DNA of 8,510 nt from Minisyncoccota bacterium (GTDB lineage: Bacteria > Patescibacteriota > Minisyncoccia > UBA6257 > HR35): the NCBI GenBank assembly GCA_028276075.1, contig JAPYXA010000012.1, positions 1 to 8,510 of the forward strand, given 5' to 3'. The notes under the pieces are model-generated. The model did not search any database. It saw only the letters and a program-made list of their open reading frames with translations, and was not told the DNA's origin. Shown here in pieces: positions 5,928 to 8,510 of this stretch. The position numbers and the translations under genes were made by a program. Within the stretch, counting starts at the first letter, position 1; every line of letters starts with the position of its first letter.

Positions 5928-6330
5928 TTAATTTAGGAAGTAAAAAATAATCCTCGAAAACTAAATCAGAATATTTAACTGTTGTAGTAACAAATTTTAA
6001 AGTATCTGTTTGATAATTACCAATTGTAAAACTAAATCTATAAATTTCATTATTTACAATTTTCTTTTCTTCACCTGTTGCTATCTGCCAAGATCCTGAA
6101 GTTGAATATAAATAATAAGATTGACTACTTGAAAGATTGGCTAACAAATCCCAATTAGTTTGTGATATCGAAATAAGAGCATTTCGATAATTTTCAAAAC
6201 CAGAAATGGCAATTGATTGGTTTAGATTTTGATACCTTGAAGATAAAAAAACAATCACAACTCCCAAAATAAAAACTAAAAGGCCTAAGCCTAAAACAAT
6301 TTCTACCAAAAACTGACCTTTACTTTTCAT
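5914..6330 (-). CDS. Minor pseudopilin, GspI/PilV-like
   Basis: This 138-residue protein begins [21 protein letters not shown]. That is a canonical prepilin signal: cleavage after Gly5, mature Gln+1 and Glu10 at +5, then a hydrophobic helix to about residue 29. A short amphipathic stretch ([19 protein letters not shown]) leads to a small Ser/Thr-rich beta domain, as in I/V-type minor pilins. It would sit in the inner membrane until cleaved and methylated by a prepilin peptidase, then join the tip of a type IV pilus or pseudopilus. Being first of the three, with J- and K-like genes after it, supports the I/V position. Its ATG (6330) lies inside the end of fusA, overlapping by 11 nt, so translation is probably coupled to EF-G. 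No strong Shine-Dalgarno is visible. The family call is firm; whether the machine is a pilus or a secretion pseudopilus is not shown here. Confidence 0.85.
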   Translation of the reverse strand: MKSKGQFLVEIVLGLGLLVFILGVVIVFLSSRYQNLNQSIAISGFENYRNALISISQTNWDLLANLSSSQSYYLYSTSGSWQIATGEEKKIVNNEIYRFSFTIGNYQTDTLKFVTTTVKYSDLVFEDYFLLPKLNVSY

Positions 6331-8446
6331 TCACTTTTGATTGAATAATAAGTTGGGATAAATTTATTGGTAAAGGATCATAATGAGAAAATTCCATAAC
6401 AGCAGTTCCTCTTCCCTGAGTTAAAGATCTTAAAACAGTAACATAACCAAACATTTCTGCCAGAGGAACTTTACACCTAATCACCTTACTCATTCCTCTA
6501 TCAAAAGTTTCCTCAATTCTTGCCCTTCGTGATGATAAATCTCCTGTGACATCTCCTAAAAATTCAGCAGGAATAACAACTTCGAGTTTCATAATAGGCT
6601 CAAGCAAGATTGGGTTTGCTTGTTTAACTGCTTCCTGCAAAGCAATTGAACCAGCAATTTTAAAAGCTATATCAGAAGAATCAACCTCATGGTAAGAACC
6701 ATTAAATAAAATAACCCTTATATCTCTTATAGGATACCCGGCCATTACCCCTTTATCTAAAGCTTCTTTAACTCCTTTTTCTACTGAAGGAATAAAATTA
6801 TCAGGAATTATTCCTCCTTTAATAGCATTTACAAATTCAAAACCTTGACCTCTTTCAAGTGGTTCTACCTTTAACCAAACATGACCATATTGTCCTCTAC
6901 CACCACTTTGACGAATATATTTACCTTCAGCAGTTGCTTCTTTAGTAACTGTTTCTAAATAAGCAACTTGAGGTCTTCCAACATTAACTTCTACATTGAA
7001 TTCTCTTTTTAATCTATCCACTTTGATTTCAAGATGAAGTTCTCCCATTCCTCCTATCAAAGTATCCCCAGTTTCTGGATTTTGCATTAATCTAAAAGTA
7101 GGATCTTCGTCTGCTAGAGATTTAATTGCCATCCCCATTTTTTCCTGATCAATTTTAGTTTTAGGTTCTATTTTCATCCAAATAACAGGCTCAGCAAATT
7201 CAATTTTTTCATAAACAATAGGATTTTTAGGATCGCATAAAGTATCTCCGGTTTTTAAAGTTTTAACTCCAACTATAGCGCCTATATCTCCGGCAAAAAG
7301 TTCTGAAACTTCTTCTCTATGATTAGCATGCATTCTAGCAATTCTTCCTACCCTTAATGTCTCCCCTGTTGAAGTATTTAAAACAGTCATGCCTGACTGT
7401 AAAATTCCAGAATATACTCTTACATAAGATAAAGTTCCCACATATGGATCGATTGCTATTTTAAATATTAAAGCTGAAAAACTTTCATTATCATCAGCCT
7501 TTCTTTCAATTTCTTGATTTGTTAAAGGATCTATACCTTTAGGGGAAGGCAAGTCTAATGGAGAAGGCAAAAAATCAACAATTCCATCTAAAAGCAATTG
7601 AACACCTTTATTTTTCAAAGAAGAACCAACATACACAGGAACAAGTTTATAATTTAAAGTAAGTTTCCTAATAGTCTTTAATAAATCTTCTGTTTTTATT
7701 TCTCCAGAAAAATACTTTTCCATAAATTCTTCATCTCTCTCGGCCAAACTTTCAACTAAAACATGTCTCCAATAATCTGCTTCTTCTTTTCTTGAAGGAT
7801 CTATCTCCTTAAAGACAACTTCTTCTCCTTTTTCCTTTTCAAAATAAACCTCTCTCATAAAAATAAGATCAATAACTCCTGAAAAATTTTCTTCCTGGCC
7901 TATTGGTAAAGTTATCAAAACAGCATCTTTAGTTAATCTATCCTTAATAGATTTTAAACAAAATTCAAAATCAGCTCCCATTCTATCTATTTTATTAATA
8001 AAACAAATTCTAGGAACTTTGTATTTATCAGCTTGATACCATACAGTTTCAGATTGAGCTTCAACGCCTTGAACTCCATCAAAAACAACTACTGCTCCGT
8101 CTAAAACCCTTAATGATCTTTCAACCTCAGCAGTAAAATCTACATGTCCCGGAGTATCAATAATATTAATTTTATATTCGCCGCTCATTCTTTCTTCTTT
8201 TGTCTCTGGCTTCTTTGCATATGTAGGGGTCCAAAAACACGTAATAGCGGCTGAAGTAATAGTAATCCCCCTTTCTCTCTCCTGTGGCATCCAGTCAGTA
8301 ACAGTTGTTCCTTCGTGAACTTCTCCTATTTTGTAAGAAATTCCAGTATAGTATAAAATTCTTTCAGTAGTTGTAGTTTTCCCCGCATCAATATGAGCAA
8401 TAATTCCTATATTTCTTGTTTTTTCCAAAGGATATAATCTTGGCAT
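6320..8446 (-). CDS. fusA: Translation elongation factor G (EF-G)
   Basis: EF-G is the ribosomal GTPase that drives tRNA-mRNA translocation and, with RRF, ribosome recycling. The 708-residue length fits (E. coli 704). GTPase motifs are AHIDAGKT (17-24), RGITI (59-63), DTPGH with the catalytic His101 (97-101), NKID (151-154) and GSSLKNKG (274-281). Domain II covers about 320-410, the domain III motif GMGELHLEI is at 466-474, and domain [13 protein letters not shown] at 515-525. The loop before DTPGH (about residues 72-92) is somewhat longer than in E. coli. ATG 8446 gives the usual MPR...[13 protein letters not shown] start; it has no Shine-Dalgarno, with TTTTAAAAATG context. The downstream neighbours are pseudopilin genes, the first overlapping by 11 nt; no rpsL, rpsG or tuf lies downstream, so this is not the 3' part of a classical str operon. 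Confidence 0.97.
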   Translation of the reverse strand: MPRLYPLEKTRNIGIIAHIDAGKTTTTERILYYTGISYKIGEVHEGTTVTDWMPQERERGITITSAAITCFWTPTYAKKPETKEERMSGEYKINIIDTPGHVDFTAEVERSLRVLDGAVVVFDGVQGVEAQSETVWYQADKYKVPRICFINKIDRMGADFEFCLKSIKDRLTKDAVLITLPIGQEENFSGVIDLIFMREVYFEKEKGEEVVFKEIDPSRKEEADYWRHVLVESLAERDEEFMEKYFSGEIKTEDLLKTIRKLTLNYKLVPVYVGSSLKNKGVQLLLDGIVDFLPSPLDLPSPKGIDPLTNQEIERKADDNESFSALIFKIAIDPYVGTLSYVRVYSGILQSGMTVLNTSTGETLRVGRIARMHANHREEVSELFAGDIGAIVGVKTLKTGDTLCDPKNPIVYEKIEFAEPVIWMKIEPKTKIDQEKMGMAIKSLADEDPTFRLMQNPETGDTLIGGMGELHLEIKVDRLKREFNVEVNVGRPQVAYLETVTKEATAEGKYIRQSGGRGQYGHVWLKVEPLERGQGFEFVNAIKGGIIPDNFIPSVEKGVKEALDKGVMAGYPIRDIRVILFNGSYHEVDSSDIAFKIAGSIALQEAVKQANPILLEPIMKLEVVIPAEFLGDVTGDLSSRRARIEETFDRGMSKVIRCKVPLAEMFGYVTVLRSLTQGRGTAVMEFSHYDPLPINLSQLIIQSKVNEK

Positions 8447-8510
8447 TTTTAAAATTTAAAATTTCATTAAAAAATAACAAAAGACCTTTTATGATTGCAT
8501 AAAAAATCTC
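8447..8510 (-). promoter_or_regulatory. fusA upstream region (partial)
   Basis: At least 64 nt of non-coding A/T-rich sequence precede fusA up to the window edge. On the minus strand, TG-T-TATTTT (8479-8471) resembles an extended -10 and would give a leader of about 18 nt, but there is no recognisable -35. The upstream neighbour is not visible, so it cannot be told whether fusA starts its own transcript. Confidence 0.2.

Noticed and set aside
5028..6330. Phage tail or S-layer origin for the three membrane-helix genes.
   Set aside because: Two have clear prepilin cleavage motifs with Glu+5, and the three follow I-J-K/V-W-X order; no phage or S-layer features are present.
8489..8500. Small dyad near the right edge that might be an intrinsic terminator upstream of fusA.
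   Set aside because: The inverted repeat is about five A/T pairs with a two-base loop, which is too tight and weak to be credible.

Overview
The window is strongly AT-rich. Its proteins are full of Lys, Ile, Asn and Phe, and its start sites often lack a Shine-Dalgarno sequence. Together with a divergent Pth, an RNase J, a pseudopilin cluster next to fusA and a GYAW/NIGW-type repeat, this points to a Candidate Phyla Radiation (Patescibacteria, probably Parcubacteria-like) genome. That assignment is an inference from gene content and style; there is no rRNA or ribosomal protein here to place it. The genes read with the standard bacterial code: stops are TAA, except TGA for pth, and I saw no in-frame TGA.

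Left part (1-2544). A partial, coiled-coil-rich gene of unknown function runs leftward out of the window from 743. Diverging from it is a plus-strand block: tRNA-Phe(GAA) at 853-924, then pth (peptidyl-tRNA hydrolase, 1035-1601), which overlaps by 14 nt a GalT-like HIT-superfamily nucleotidyltransferase (1588-2544). A promoter with an extended -10 fits just upstream of the tRNA, so tRNA, pth and the transferase could share a transcript.

Right part (2541-8446). Everything is on the minus strand. In transcription order it is fusA (EF-G), three overlapping type IV pilin/type II-like pseudopilin genes in I-J-K (PilV-PilW-PilX) order, tRNA-Leu(CAG), RNase J and a 42-codon gene for a small single-pass membrane protein. 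The small gene's stop codon overlaps the stop codon of the convergent transferase gene. The fusA and pilin genes overlap at every junction (11, 14 and up to 38 nt), so they are probably one translationally coupled unit.

Functionally the window mixes translation and RNA housekeeping (EF-G, Pth, RNase J, two tRNAs) with a minor-pilin set for a cell-surface filament or secretion pseudopilus. The most unusual item is the middle pseudopilin. It carries an inserted block of three clear and one degenerate GYAW...GW.-type repeats with four cysteines, between an ordinary pilin N-terminal helix and a pilin-like C-terminal beta region. I see no CRISPR array, transposon, phage gene or defence system.
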